Assembly: GCF_901709675.1 (NCBI RefSeq)
Contig: NC_051096.1
Span: 7,655,001 to 7,719,000 of the forward strand
Source of the DNA: Syngnathus acus
Lineage: Eukaryota > Chordata > Actinopteri > Syngnathiformes > Syngnathidae
Direction of reading: 5' to 3'
DNA: 64,000 nucleotides
The notes under the pieces are model-generated. The model searched no databases and was not told the origin of the DNA. It saw only the letters and a program-made list of their open reading frames with translations. This document shows positions 1 through 14,836 of this stretch, piece after piece. Position 1 is the first letter of the stretch; every line of letters starts with the position of its first letter. The position numbers and the translations under genes are program-made.

Positions 1-3000
1 ATTAGATTAAACAATCGGATTTGATTTACAGGGAGATTGCAGCAAAGCCTTTATTCGCCCCTCCCCGTAAATAAATATTTCATTCAACAACTTTTGGCAA
101 TGACTTTAGTGGCACTTTAGCACTAAAATAGTTTGAAAAGTGCCGTATTGTAATTGCTCCACGTTAAGCCGGTGGAATGGATGTCGACGACAGACATGCA
201 TTATTTTGACAGTAATGCACTAAAATGGCCTATCAACAGCAAACAAGCGTCGGCGCTGGCGCGGACAACCTATGTTGCTTATTGCCGTGCATTAGGACCT
301 TAAAACGCTGCCAGAGTCGCATTAATCCATCTCATTGCATAAAATTTCCATTTGATTTGTATGCGGAATTTTAGATGACCGGCAGAGCGGCGGAAAACCC
401 TCATTATTTCATATTCAATCAATCACTCATCGGCGAGCGCCGTGGTGTGGTTTCATCCTGATTATGGAGATTGGCGTTAGCGATCGGGAGCGGCGCGGCC
501 TGGCTCGGCGGCGTCCTCGCGCATGGCTGTTCTTGAGCGCCGCGCGCTTTCATGACTATTGACAAGCCGCATGATAATGTACTAATGCCTCGTCTTGCAG
601 TCAAACGCTGCGAGCGCCGCGCCTTCTTGGCTGTGAACGTCGCCGTGTACCTTTGCAAATGTCACCGTGCGTTAATAGCAGGCTAGACAATCAGCACTGC
701 CCTTCAATGCTCTTTTTCAAAATTGATTACGTCACAACGTCGAGACGTCGGGCCCGTTTGAAGGAAGTACCTCTCGTTGTGTGTGGCCCACTCGAATGTG
801 GAGCCCTCGGCTGTCACAGAAAAGGAGACGGCGGGATGGACAGCCTTAAACTTTTTCAATTTCACTGTCAATTTCCTGGGTAATAACTGCTGCTCTTATG
901 ACGCCGCCGAGGGACGCGGCAAGACGGGAATGCGTTTCCCCCGCTCTCGGACAACAATTCCCACATCTCTTCCCATGACGCTGACCCCCTCGGCGTTGAC
1001 TCGACGCAAAGCTCGGGCGACCGGATGGATCGACATTGGGTGCGCGGACTGGAACGTGTGTTTAAAACTAGATACAAATGACCGCTGTGCCCTTGAACAC
1101 AAAAATGGACGTCCACGACATTGCCGAGCGATAGCTGCATGTAAAATATGACTTTTTTTATGGTTGGTACTAATAAATAATTCTGGGAATAATAAATTGA
1201 AACTGGATCATTTTCCATGGCTGTATTAGACAAATCATTTGAAGTATGTAATCTGGCATATGTTGACGTGGGTATTAAAAACTGACAATCAGATGTCCCG
1301 TTACTTTTGTCCATATAGCGCATGCATAGGGCTTCGCCTTTCCCCGATATGCCCCGTCCTTCCAGATCAAAGTCCGTCTCGGCGGAGAGTGACGGGCGGC
1401 GGGTCACAGATGGTTAAGAGCCATCCGTCAAGGCCTCCTAATTCCTCCGCCAAAACAGAATCTTTCCGTGTAAATATGTCAAAGGGGGAATGAAATTAGC
1501 GCGCTCTCTTATTGACTGTGATACAATCTGAAAGGCAGCGCGCCGCATAATTACATACTTGTCAGAGTCGTAAAAATTAGCCGTATTATGGCACGCGGTG
1601 CTTTTTGTACGACTTCATTTAGGCCCAGACGTCTTGCGGACGGAGGCCGTTCGCCGCACTTGAACAGTTTGCACTCTGGTGCAACGCCATCTTGTCAGCC
1701 GCGACCGACAGCGCGAGCGTTTGATCTGGTTAATGGCTGCCTTGTCAACGGCCACTCCAAAAAGTTGGAAACGGGTCGAAGAGGGCAGCTACGACTTTAG
1801 CGAGGCCAGCTGCTGCTTTTCATTTTTCGCACGCCACCGCAACTTCTTCCGCCATGTCGCTCGCAGTTTTAGCCCCATCATTTATTTAGCTTTTCATTAC
1901 TATTTGTTAGTATTGTGCCATCTTTTTTTTTTCCATTATCGTCTCAATTATCATCTCGGTCACACGTCCCCATTTCCACTCATATCACATTTACATCAAG
2001 TCGATAATGCATCCCTCGGCGCTGAATTATTTAGCGAACAACTTGAACTAGAAGAGGAGGTGATTCATATTTAAAACAGACACCTATTCTTAATGGCAGC
2101 TTCTGCTTAATCCTCGCAGAGGGTTAACTTGCCGCTCGTCTCTTGATTCCGGAAGTATGGCGGCCGTGACATAAAATAGACAACATTTTCGTTTGTTGAT
2201 AAATGAAATTGTCCAATCGTCATATAAACATCATTCGTCATATCTCAAAGAAACTATAAACACGTCACCGTCTGTGCTCCTCAATGTGCTGACTTCCACT
2301 CGCACCACGCTAAACCCAACGTGAGAAGTTAGCAAAGAGACCCCAGGTACACTTTGTACACTACTTTAAACAAATGATCATATTAAGACACTTGCTGTCT
2401 TATTAAACAAGCACAAAAAAGACTTTAGCTTCATTTGCCCAAACAGTAGCAACGTTGGTGAGGATCCCTCACCCCGCAGGAGCACCCCTCGGAGAATCGG
2501 CACGCTTGTTTAATGAAGGGATCTCATTACGCCGGACACGAAGGATGCGGTCGAGAATTAAGCGATAAGACGTTAATGTCGGCAAAGAAAAAAAAAACAA
2601 GTGGCGTCGATGGCTAGCCGTATTCCTAATGAAGGCGCTAATGGCGATTCCACTCTTGAGAAAAGTCGCCTCCCCGGGTTGTTGGAGTCGTAAAAAGGAG
2701 TTTTCTTCAAAACACACCATTTGTTTTCAACGGCTCCCCGGGGTGCTTCGACACATAAAAACTTACGTTTCCGCGCTCAGCAAAGCCCTGGTGCCGTCTT
2801 TGAATTGTTCCAATGGAGGACGATGACTCATTTGTAATTTCATTATTAATAGATGTCGCTAATACAAATTTGATATGGGATTAAAAGGTGCAAAACGAAG
2901 ATGAACTCCACTCGCGTTGGTACTCAAAGGACTTCATGTAAGAACTTTTCTAATTCAACTTTGCTTTGTTTATGGAATCGCGATCGGGGGACTTGTATGT

Positions 3001-6000
3001 ACTCAAATATTGAAAAGTACAAAAAAACAATTCTTGCTTCTGTTATTGAAATGCAGAATTCCAGCCTAGGGGGCGACAGAACCAATATCGCCGATGAGTT
3101 TCAGGTGCTTTAATAAAAAGGTAAGCTCATCCTTCCTAGACACCACGCGAGTTGTCATATGTGACGATGAGCTTTATTAGACGACAAATTATTTGTCTTG
3201 CCATGTTTGTGGCGACACGGTTATTTATTTCCCGCGGCATTCCGGCACCTTTGATCACTGACCGGAGAGCCCGGCAGACAGTGATCGGTGTTCCCACCGG
3301 GACGGTCGGCTTCCATTAGACCAAACACAAACAACTTAAGTGCCAAGCAAAGTGCGCTCTGTCTTCTGAATGACAGCGCGACTGCGACGTGTCAAACAAA
3401 ACGAGCTCGGCAACTTCTATCGCGCCATACGGCGGCGGATGCGAAAATAAAGCGAGGCGCCGTTGTCCGTTTTGATGTGAACGTCATGATGCGTCGAGCC
3501 AGCTTTGGGGAATAATGCCACTAACAACCTTCTTCTGGAAAAAAAAATAAACTGATGACACAAGCATCTATGTTTAATTTATTCTACCGTGTGACAAAAA
3601 AAAAAACCACATGCGTCAAAGTCGGCGGAGGACTAATTAGGCGAGGATGCACTGACAACGATTTTATGTCGGTACTTCAACGCGCAAAAGCGGGAAGTGA
3701 TGAGCGGCTAGCGCGTCTTAAAGGCATTTGTCAAAAAGGAGAAATGCGCCCAAGTGACTTATTGTTGTGCTTGAAAGGCCTCTTCCATTTGTTTGCCCTT
3801 TACAACAGTGACGGAAAGCTGGAACAAACTATTTTTTATAAAGCCCCCCCTGTTTCAGATGACCGTTTTCCCCGATGCCTTCTCTCCCTCTTGTCTAATT
3901 ACCACCGAGGTCTTTTTTTCCCACCCCCTGAAGCAGACCGCATGCAACTCTAATTGCCTCCCTCATTAGTTATGTTTTCACACCGCCGCATAGGGGGGGC
4001 AATACATTTTATCACTTAATTTTGTCAGCCGTACTTCCACCGGCTGCGTATTGATGTGTCCGTCGCTGCCAGGCCCGAGCCTCGGAGGAAAATTAATTGA
4101 CAAAGCCGTAAAAAATGATCAGCATATGACCAGATTAGGCGACAAATTGACGCAATGAGGGGAATCAATTGTGTGTCCGTCAACGAAGGAGGGACCGGGG
4201 GGGAGGACCGGACAACAGCGGCGGCGAGGTGCGAGAGTGACTTGTGAGGCAGGTGCGTTGATTTATGTTTTTATTTGGACAGCGGACATAAATCAACGTG
4301 AGTTGCAAGTGCGCCGCGGCCGCCCCTCCGCTGCCTCGGGAGCTCGTGTAAATCGGTGGCAAAAGTGGGTGAATGCGCAACAAAGGTTGCTGCAAATCGA
4401 TAAAAACAAAGACTTTGATAAAAATGAGTCTCGTAGAAAGTCGTACTTTAATTCAAGGTACAACTGTATTAAGGTCTAAACAGGTGGTTGTTTACGTTTA
4501 GCTAAAGTGAGCATCCGAACTCCAAGCGTAATGCATCTTTTTGCCTTTCGCCAATATTAGCAAGCTAACCATTCATTTGTGTACATCTGTGCTTCCTAAA
4601 AACCTGCTAATATTAACATGTTAGCCTTCGCACAAAAGTGGCAAATGATCAAGAAACCCAACTAGTGAGTTTACGTTTTAATAGGAACGCATCTTCTGAG
4701 AGATGTGGCGGCTTTCCACTCTAAGGTTGCAGCTGAGAAAAGAATGTCCGTCTGGAACACATGACCTCGCCGGCCCAACCCCCAAGGTGTCGCCATGTTT
4801 GGCATACATACTGTAACGGTGACAGTTGGCCCATCAAAAAAAGCGCTAGCTTGACCTCAACACGCTTTGTGAACAAATTGAGAGCAAAACGGCCACATGG
4901 CGTCGGCCCTCGGTGGCATCCTAACAGGGGGGGGCTGCACATTTTATAGGAGCGAGGGGGAGTCGAAAGGCTCGTCTGCAGGGGCGAGCGGGAGAATTGC
5001 TCGGGCGCCGCCACTGTCACGTCTGTATAAACAGCCATTGATTTTTCTGTCCAGTCCCGCCACCTCGGCCATTATCCTCAGCGTCGCGGTCGAGGGAAAA
5101 ATTCTGTTACAGTCCGTCCGGGCCCTGGAGGCCTGTGCGCGAAAATAGATTTCACCTGTAAATCGGGCAAAGGGAGCCGCGGCCACTTAACAAGGGCAGG
5201 CGGTGTCACCACAGGGCGGGACGGCGGAGGTCACAATGACACATGCTGGGGAGGGGGAGGGCGGCATGGAGCAAATCCAGAATGCCAGCTAACATTACGG
5301 GAGCTTTTTTGGTTCAGGTTTGTGCAAGACTGTATGACTTGCTTAAGCCAGACTCCTTTGAAACCTGAAGGTTAAGATTTCAGACAGAGGACTTATGACA
5401 CACACCTGACTTTGTAAAAGAGCATTTACATCGACCAAAAAGTTGTTGTCTTTTGTTTGCCAAAAGTTTGGAGCCTGATTTAACAGCCCAACGTGTAATT
5501 GAGAAGAACTGTAAGCCGCCTTGACGCCGCGGCGCGGCGCGGGCTCAACGTCGCAATAAAGTGAGCTTCCTCACGTAGAGTGACAGTAATGATAGCGTGT
5601 TAAGGTTAACTCGCAGAGAAACCGGAGCGCCGGTGCCGCCAAACGGGAAGGGGTTTTTGAAACGTACTTATTAGTCAAAGAGGGGGAAACAGCGACAGTA
5701 TAATGAAATCACTCTGTATTACCTACGAAGCAAACCTACAAGCTCGACAGGAATGTTGTTTTTTGTCGTTGTTGTTGATACTCCACCTGCCCAAGAGGCT
5801 GTTTTCGGACCAGTGGGAGGAATGCATAAGCGTTATTATGAGCAAGCACTTGTTTTCGCATCTTGCTACCGTACGCTTTTTCTGAAAAGCCATGCAATTT
5901 TAATGAACGCCACCACGAGCGCTTCCCGGTGCCGTCGTCGTCTCGCTGAATTTTTTCTTTTCGACGCAAAACATCGCCTCCTCTGTGATCAATATGTTAG

Positions 6001-7300
6001 CGCCTCGGAATGCTAAGATGAGCTTTTAATGTTGTTTTACCAGATCACGCCGTTGCTTCAGATCTGCCGCCGGGTCCCCTTTGATTGAGTTCATTTGCAT
6101 TTAACGCCGAAGAAATGTTTTTTCCTGTTTGAGGAAGTTTGTTCACTCGAATACAAAAAAAATGCTGGCTACTGCTGTTGTCAAATGTGCCTTATTTGCG
6201 TGCCCAGCGCAAGTCTAGCGCAAACTACAATCTAACTGTGCTCTGGGGTGAAGTTTCTTTCTTTTGGCGTTTTCATAGACCGGTGCAGTTAGAAACGGGC
6301 GTTTGCGCAGTTGTAGGAGTGAACATATGCGACTTGTGTAGCAGAAAAGGACTCGCTGGAGTAGGAGATTGTACGTACATTTATAAGGTGTGCGATTTTG
6401 AAACAGCCAATATTGACAGATTAAATCGTTAAGCCCCTATTAAAAATGATTTAAAAAATTGACAGTCATAAATATATACTGTAAAAACTCTCCAAAAACT
6501 ACTCCTTCTCGTTTAAATAGGCCGAAACCCAATCCATCTGTGATTTATCGTTTCCGTGCCCAATCGCAAGTTCACATGCTGGACTAAATTGTCCAACGTG
6601 ACTCTAATGAGCATCGCTTCGCAGCTAAACAGGATGAAAGCGACAAGATAAGAAAGCAAGGAGAGGCTGGAGCAATAAATATCCCTGGGCCGTGAGGCTC
6701 GCATTGCTAATTGCCTTGCCTTCCCGGAGAGAAGAAAAAAAAAAAAATCCCCGGTTGCAGTAAATAATGAAATTTTAATTTTTGTCCTCGCCGTCGCGTT
6801 TCGACTCGAACGGGAGTTTCAAGGAAATGAAGCGTCAGTGATGCTGCGGCCCAAGTAATGACAGATGAAGTTAAGTGGAATATCGAGCAGCAACGAGTAA
6901 AGCTACAAAATCATGTTAAATGACTAAAATAAAGTATTTCAAAAGATACGAGTGCCAATTGCCTCGGTAACGTCCTGGACGTGTTCCTTGACTCAACTAT
7001 TTGTTATGAATGAGCAGGTAGCCAAGTCGTCTTGTTTTGCTGGCGTCAAAACACAGTTGGAGTGCTACTAAAAATTGCTGATTCGCTGTTAATAACAATA
7101 ATGATAACTATAATTTATGTAGCGCTTTTTAAGGGACCAAAAACAACTCAAAAGACGGACCGCTGCGGACCATGAATAATGTCCTAGCGGAAACAAACAC
7201 ACCAAGGAGCAAGCGAGGACAATGTCTGGCTCCAGCTCCAGCGTACAGTGTTGGCAAAATTTGAAAGAAAGCCTCATTCATCTAAATCCGGCGGCAAACA
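1..7300. other. Intergenic sequence, no supported gene
   Basis: No open frame here shows a recognisable domain or a run of splice-compatible exons. The longest, a 179-codon frame on the minus strand at 868-1407, has no familiar motif and is probably chance. The sequence mixes AT-rich blocks with TAAT motifs and CpG-bearing blocks. It lies downstream of the csmd3-like gene and may contain enhancers, but nothing here proves it. Confidence 0.6.
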
Positions 7301-7354
7301 AAATCAAATAAATCAACAGCGGGCGAATATAAAAATATTTGTGTTGCGGACAGG

Positions 7355-7382
7355 TAATTAATGAGCACAGCTGCGCTAATTA
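7355..7382. promoter_or_regulatory. Candidate enhancer core: two TAATTA sites flanking an E-box
   Basis: TAATTA occurs at 7355-7360 and 7377-7382, with the E-box CAGCTG between them at 7368-7373. TAATTA is the classical homeodomain core and CAGCTG a bHLH site. The near-symmetric arrangement in gene-free DNA suggests a regulatory element. Function is inferred only from motifs; AT-rich DNA can give such sites by chance. Confidence 0.3.
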
Positions 7383-10300
7383 AAAGCCATCTGAGTTCCA
7401 TTAATCTTGCTTGTTGGGAGTCGCGTCGTTTCTCAAAAAAAAGAAAAAAAAAGTGGACAGCCACGCCTCTCCCGACACGAATCTTCGTCCTTGGACTCAT
7501 TTTTCAGGTGATCCGGAAGAGCGAGCGCCATTAATAACGGCGCGCAAAGACGGGATAAAAATGATGATTTTTTTCCACTGTTGCGCTGTCGCTTTTGTGC
7601 CCAGCTGTCCTGCTTTCAGCAAAGTCTCAAAAGTGAACACAGTAGGAAAACCAAATAGGAATTCAGAACATTTCCTTGATTTCCATGAAATGCCCAAATT
7701 GTTTTGAATCAATATTTATTTGGGTTTTTTTGCCTGACATTTCAATTTCACCTTTTAAAAACCTGCACACTGCTTTCTAAAGCCACAATTGCCATTTGTA
7801 TATTTTAAATTATTCATCCCCCACACACATACACACAAGTCGACAGTACATAAAAATTGCGGCTGGTAATCACAGGGGCAACGGCCATTAAAGCCTTAAT
7901 GTGGCTAATGTTTGCCTAATCAAAGTTTTATGGACGGCAATAAACTCGGAAACAACATGTCTTAATTAGCCTTTAATTCGAGACGCGATATTGGTGTAAT
8001 CTCTCATTGGGAAGGGGCGAACAATAAGGCAACTACCCTTGGGGATTGTTATTGTCTCGCATATTAAAACCAAAAAAAGGTAGTAGCATTTTTTGCCATG
8101 AAAAAAAATGCCAGCAGCCCAATTAGCATCGGTAATTGTTATTATAAAAACATTCATCACGTATGCGCGTTTTTTTGTTGTTGTCTCCTATCATATTTTA
8201 ATTTCCGATAAGGTGTTAATTGCATTAATGTTGTGACATTTTGAATCGGGAGGCAGGCTGACGGCCCGTTTTGTTACGGAATTTATTAAGAGCGACTCGC
8301 TCAAGTGCTTCATTGATCGTAATAATGATTCATTTGACGGGCAAATGGCAACGGGCGCATGCTAAAACCCAAGACCGGAAAATGTCAGCGCGAAACAAAA
8401 AGGAATTCCCTCCATTCGGTATTTGACGGCAACCGCCATCACAGCACCACCCAGGCTCGCGGCGGACATTTTGAGCGACTCTATTAGCCGCAAAGGATTA
8501 TTATTCTAATGTGAAAATGGAACTAATGGTGCACCAGATGCTTTTTGCACAATTACCTGAGAAAACAGGTCTCGAGTCAAGTCGCGCGTTATTATTTGGT
8601 CATTTTTCAGAGACCCTTCAAAATTGCCCAATTATCGTCTATTAAGGCAAGGCCAACCCTGTCAATCAAACGCGGCCGCGTCGGCGCCCCCGCCTTCAAA
8701 CGCGTAATGGCTCTCAGAAGTTTTCATCCCGGTGAGGCGACGACGTGGCTAATAAAGTTTGTTTTTCTCCAGACTTTGGAATATCGATGACATGAGCAAC
8801 ACGTCGACCGGTTTAGCGTCACTTTAGAAGGGCGGGAAACGTGATGTACGTCAAAAAAATGAGATCAGACCTCCGCCGAGGCCGTGTGACTCACTCGATT
8901 CAATAAAACGATGACATCGAACGCGGGTTACAAAGCAAGCGTTTCAGTCGCTGGCCCACTTGGCCCCGACTGACTCCAGTAAGACTATCGACCATTTCCG
9001 AATGTTTGTACACAACTGCGCCGGGCTACTACTTGTTCGCCAGCCCCCAAAAAAGACCAATTCATCCATAAACATTGTGATGTTCAACAGCTCCTTGCAC
9101 TATTCCCTTCTGTGTTTTTGTATCTTCATCCCTCCCCTCCCAGCCTCTGTCTAAGTCTATCTGGCTTGAGCGCTAGCATATGTCTGCAATCATTTCCTCC
9201 CATGCCCCCCACCTGCCGCCCTCGTCCTTCCTCCCCTTCCCCTCCCATGTACTCAGTCGCATCATCCCGTGTCGGACCGGAGTTGCGACCGGTGCGGTTA
9301 TCAATCACGAGAGGCGAAACCTTTCCGCGGACGCCGCCGCATCTCTCTTTGATCCATCTCTTTCTTTTAACAAATTTGTTCCAGTTAATAAGCGCTCCCA
9401 AATGACCCCCCAGCCCCTTTCCTAATTAAGCACAGGCAGCATGTAGGGAATACGATACTTAATTAATGATGAGATAAACTCTCTCCCAAGGCCCCGTCAG
9501 AATAGCGTGACACCATGTTTGGCAGTTTGAAACCGCATTAACACACCAAAAGACATGTCTTTTTTTTTTTTTTTTGCTTTTCCAATGTTTCATCAGGCGG
9601 GGGGAAACACAATACAATCTGGGTTGAACGCTTTGGAAACAGTTGCGAAACAGTGACACATTGTGGATTGTAAAACAAGACATACATCACAGGAATGGCA
9701 GCTTACACAGAGTTAATTGGGTCTTTAGCAACATATTACTCCTAATCGTTTTACGGCGTGCCGGATCCTTCTTTCCAAAAATCAACTGTAAGAATTAATC
9801 AGGTCGGCCAGTCAGCGGAAAGCATACCTAACTTCCAAGACAATCTATCTATATTTTCGACAGCCAATCGCTTTCAACCTCAGCTACGCTACGTTATTTA
9901 GCTAGCTAGTTCATGCGAAGGGCCGACCTTTGGGATAAAAATTCCGATAACGTGGAGAAAAATTCAAACTTGGATCGTACCAAACAGAATCAGTCTGCTT
10001 CAGTCCCGTTGTGTACATCACTTTGTCACCGCCTGACACCAGTCAGCCATCACTTACACAAGATGTCATTTCGGCTGACATCACAATTATCATAAAAAGT
10101 GGCAGAGTCGCAGTCGACTATTTTTACCGAGCGAGGAGTCCGCACGACTTGACGATGACAACTACATTGTTGCTCGTTCTCCTCAAATTAAATCGACACT
10201 GACGACTTTGATACGCTCGGCTTGAGTGTTTACATCCCGGCGGACCGAGCGGAAAATAAATAAACCCAAACGATGGCGTCGGCAAACAACTAAGAGCAAA

Positions 10301-13300
10301 TCTGACATATTTACCATAACGGCTGTGGTGAACTTTGGTCCAAATGAAACGCATCTATAAAATAAAGTGTTTGTTGTGCGCTGTCGTTTGAAGCCGGATT
10401 TGTTTTTACTCTTTAATGATTTCCCTCTTCTGATGATGACGGAAGCCGTGCTGACACCTTCTTTTGCTTCATCAAGTTCCGCTGCACAATTACATGAATT
10501 TACTTTCAATAAATTACCATCTTTGCATACATCAGTCAAATCACCCAGCTGAGGCCTTCGCAAACAATATGCATTATTAATTTCATTGTCAGTGTTTATT
10601 TGGTGAACTTGTACGCGACTTGGACAGGCCCATTGCCTTGATGATGCATTAAAAAGCATCAGGGTCGGCTTTTATCGGGGGATGACACGCTTCCGCGCAT
10701 CACTCCGCACCCTGCTGAGGCCACGGGGGGGAAGGCGGAATGGGGGCGGGGGGTTGCAAAAACGAGCACACCCCACCGAAAGACCAATCAAAAAGTCAAA
10801 AATATGCCGTCCGAGCCCAAACGAGGCAACCGGGAAGATCACGCGCATCGCTGAGATTCCCGGTGAATGGCTGCTCGCGTTGATTGAGTGCGTTTCCCGT
10901 AAATGACTTTCGCCTGTCGGCGGCGCTTAATTGAATGAGCATAAGCTACTCAGGAGAGGGAGTGAGCGAGCGAGGGAAATAAAACAACGTTCAGTGGGAA
11001 ATGAGCAGTTTGTCGGTAGCTAGGTTTTGTCTCGGAAAACAGCTCAGGAGTTTAGCCGTATTTGGCGCAACAAGCGATGCGCTGTGACTAATGGGCTCTC
11101 GAATAGTCGGTAGAAAAACACATTACCGAGAAGTGTGGACGATAAGATCCAACTTCAACCAAAGAGAAATGTAAGTATGACCATGTCGAATGCTTCTTTT
11201 AAGATTTACCGCAGTGATTGATTCTAATTAAAACAAAGTGCGCAACAGGAGAAGAACATTTCAACAAGCATCCAAGAGCGAAGAGCGCTAATGGCGGGAG
11301 CTACGCTGTTAGCGGAGACAAATTCGAGGGATGGGGCGCCACATTGCAGCCATCCGTTTCGCCCCCGAGGGCTCTCGGGGCGCGCCTCGGTAGCAGCTCT
11401 CATCTGCCATCCGCCGATCATTGCACGTGACAGCTCGGAGGTGCACTCGCAGCTATATTGTGAGGAGGGGGGCGGAGGCTTTCACAGAATACAAAATACT
11501 TTGATGATGCAGCGTGACAACTCAAATGTTAGCGTGTAAGATCAGAGAAGAGTTTTTGCTGTCGTCTAGCGTACATACAGAAATGATGTGTGACATTGTT
11601 TGAGACGGCCGGTCTCTGTCTTTACATGTCTGCAGGTACTGCTGTTTTGATTAGCAACATGAAGACTATCTAGGCGACGAACTGTTGGACTGCCACAATA
11701 AGGGAAAATATAGTTTCTTTGCCATCACTTATACTTTCAGCGGTCTGACATTTTCTGAAACGCAACATGGTGGCGATAGTCTTTTTGCAATCTCTTTGGA
11801 CCACCTGCTGCTTAGAGGCCACAGCTGGAGCAAACTCAAAGTGAGGTTCCCATGTGGTCCACGTGATTGATTTTCTTTACGTTGCCATGTAGTTCGCATC
11901 GCACTTTCATTTTAGCACTTGCTGGAGATGTCGTCCTACAGAAAGCAAAAAGCCAAGTCGGGCAGTCTCCCTGCTGGCCACCCCTCCATCACCCTGCTAT
12001 CATTTCTTAGTGGCTCATTGCCCTTATGGTCTTTTGATGGTCCGTGGCAAGTCATCTGTGCACTTTTCGAGAGGGAATAAGAGGGAGGGGCATAGAAGGC
12101 CTGCAATAAGCCCCAAAAAAACATCATGTCAAACTGCTTGCTTGATGACCTCAGCCGCTGAAGCTTGCAGAAGTCTGACTGGGCATCCGTATCCTGAGGC
12201 CATACATTTTTCGGTGTTTCTTTTTTTTCCACGCAGCAAAACAGATGTGATACTAATTTCCACATTGGCAGCTTGCAGACACAAACTACATTTACAGGAA
12301 ATGAACTGTGTAAATAGGCTCTAGTAATCCAAACGATTGACACATTTTCAAAGTATTCATCATTATACAGCAAAAAATGTAGCCCAATAGCACATCAGTC
12401 AACAAAACTACACAATCAAGACGCCTCAACAGCCCACATTCAATAGGGCAATCTCGCACAGCGGGCGTTTTCCCTAACAGGCAACTCGACCGAGGGAGAA
12501 CGGGGGTTTAAAAATAGGGGAAACCAATCACTTCCTAGAAACGAGCAGGAATCGCTCAGCTGGCAGAAGGAAAGGGGTTCAAGAGGAATCGCGCAATCGC
12601 AGCCTCGGCCCGTCAACGTCCTCGGCGGGATGGAGGCGCGAGCTTGACAACATGTCAATATCACTTGAAGCGCTTTCTTGCAAATGCCGCTCCTTTTGGG
12701 AAATCGCCGGTGAGAAAAACACTTGACGAACAGTAGTTGATCCGGTGGACGGCGGGAAGACAACTCAAACAAACAGCGGAGAAGAAAAAAAAGTGAGACG
12801 GGACTTCTTTGGCGATCACTGTCAGCCCGTTGACTGGACCAGACGCTTTCGTCTAACTCTCGGCGGCGAGCGCCCGCCTGCCTGAGATCTGACGCTCTTC
12901 GGTGAGTTTAGCCCCCAGTCGGGCCGCCTCTTCAATATGTCAATCAAACAGACGCTTCTCAGAAGATGACACCATGATTGAACACAAACCCGCATTAACG
13001 GCGACAACTTGACTTAAGCAGAAGACACACCAGGCAGGCTGCGATAAAAGATTTTCTCTTTCCTTGTGTGTATTTTTGATTGTTTACATTTGGCGCTAAT
13101 GCACATCATGTGCAATTTTCCCAATATAGCTTCCCCGCCCCGAGGTGCTGGCTGCAGTCTCCGGGGGCGACAGCCACTCCTGAACGTTGATTTGTCCCGG
13201 AGGCTGCGGCGACCACTGAATAAACATGAGCTCCCTCGTCTTCCTTCTGCTACACTTGTAGGGGGGAGGGGGGATCACGGGGTCGTATTTACAATCGTAG

Positions 13301-13872
13301 ACAATCGTTTCGCGCTACGTTGAGGACGGACAGGGTCTTTTCGTAGAACGCCCAATTCCGAACCTCGGCTCTTCCCATTTCACGACGTAACATTATCAAA
13401 GTCATCTGGAGATTATCATCAGAAATGAGACTGGTCGCGAGTTTTAAACTACTTTCCTCGTACCAATGATGCTAATCGACAAAAACCTGATATCTGATTC
13501 GATAAAGACCAAAACTGGCGTATGAAAAAAAACTAACATTTGGGCTAAGTATTGTTGGCAAACATAGGACAGACTGCTGGTAAAAAAATAAAATAAAATG
13601 CCCACAAAGACGAGGAGCCTATTAAAAGATTTGGAATGCCGCAGCCTGTTCTTTGGATGGTGGACATAAAATTTTTGGCAGTCACTTATACAATGTGTGC
13701 TCGCTAACTAGCGAAGAGTTTTCCAGGTACGAAAATAGGAACAAAAAGCCCGCTGACACATTCACAATGAAGATACTGCACGTATTGTATGTGTCAGCAA
13801 CTTCAGCGCTAATAAGGCTCTCTTAAAGTCTTTGGATGTTTCAGATCATAGAATCTTTTGGGCCAATACCGA

Positions 13873-13956
13873 CTCGCCTCGCCTCGCCTCCGAGGACGCG
13901 CATCGCCGCAATGCGAGCAAACATCAGACGTGATGGCTGGCTGGCTGGCTGGCTGC
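13873..13956. repeat. Two short tandem arrays (CTCGC)n and (GGCT)n
   Basis: A pentanucleotide CTCGC array occupies about 13873-13890 and a TGGC-type tetranucleotide array about 13933-13956. Both are short and imperfect at their ends, and they are probably ordinary microsatellites. Confidence 0.7.
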
Positions 13957-14718
13957 TGAGATGCAGGACCCAAGCGGGACCGGGCCGGTCGGATCTCGTC
14001 AAGCGCCGGACGACCAGATGAAACGGCCGTCCGAGGCCCGACGGCGCAGGTTCGCCTTCAAAAAGACAAGATGGCGTGAGGCCCGCCGAGACGCAACAGC
14101 CCATGGGGGCATTTATGAAAGAGCGGGAACATGATTTATTCAGCATGTTTACCGTTTACATTTGACTTTATTTCTTATTTTACAAAAATCAGATCGTAAT
14201 CCCAAAGGTGCGAGCTCGGCATCGCTGTGGAATTTGATGTCAGCGCTGATCACCTGTTAGAGGGCTCAAAGTCTCGACTCAAGTTCAATTTTTCACCTTG
14301 TTAATATTTTTGCCATCACCAAGGTAAAAACGTTAGCGCTTGAACAGCAGCTACGAGGCTCGCGAAAACATGATTGGACGGAGGAGATTTCTTCACGGAT
14401 GTAACTCGGCAGGGTCTAAGTACAAATCTGTAGGAATGCACCAAAAACTTTTCCCAAATGTCCTTTTTTAGTTTGACAGGGAAAGACTTATGACAGAAAC
14501 AACCCGTCGGTAACACCGTGTTGTGATGACATAAGCGAAAAACGATCACGTCTGCACAAGAGCATCAGTCTAATTATCAGAGGAATTCATTAGCATCATA
14601 TTACAAGGTATTATGTGCGACAACATCATACTGTATCATAAATTGTAGAAAATTCTCAAAGCAAACCCATAAGTGTCCACTATTACGTGAGTAAATAACA
14701 TCTACAGAAATAGAGCAT

Positions 14719-14836
14719 ATGCAAATCAGGGTGACGACGAGGCGACTCGGAGACGCGGCAGCCATTCATCACCGTGGCTGAGGTTGCTCTCTTTGCCGTC
14801 CTTAGCTTCATCTAATGAAGCCCCCCACATGCAAAT
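14719..14836. promoter_or_regulatory. Candidate regulatory element with two POU octamers
   Basis: The exact octamer ATGCAAAT occurs at 14719-14726 and again at 14829-14836, on the same strand 110 bp apart, with TAATGA-type words nearby. ATGCAAAT is the consensus for Oct/POU factors. A paired occurrence in gene-free DNA near a neural gene suggests an enhancer, but this is inference. Confidence 0.3.

Noticed and set aside
868-1407. 179-codon open frame on the minus strand
   Set aside because: No known domain, no splice or promoter context and no neighbouring exon. Consistent with a chance frame in moderately GC-rich DNA.
13836-14146. Open frames over the GGCT/CTCGC repeats
   Set aside because: Their length and composition follow from the simple repeats.
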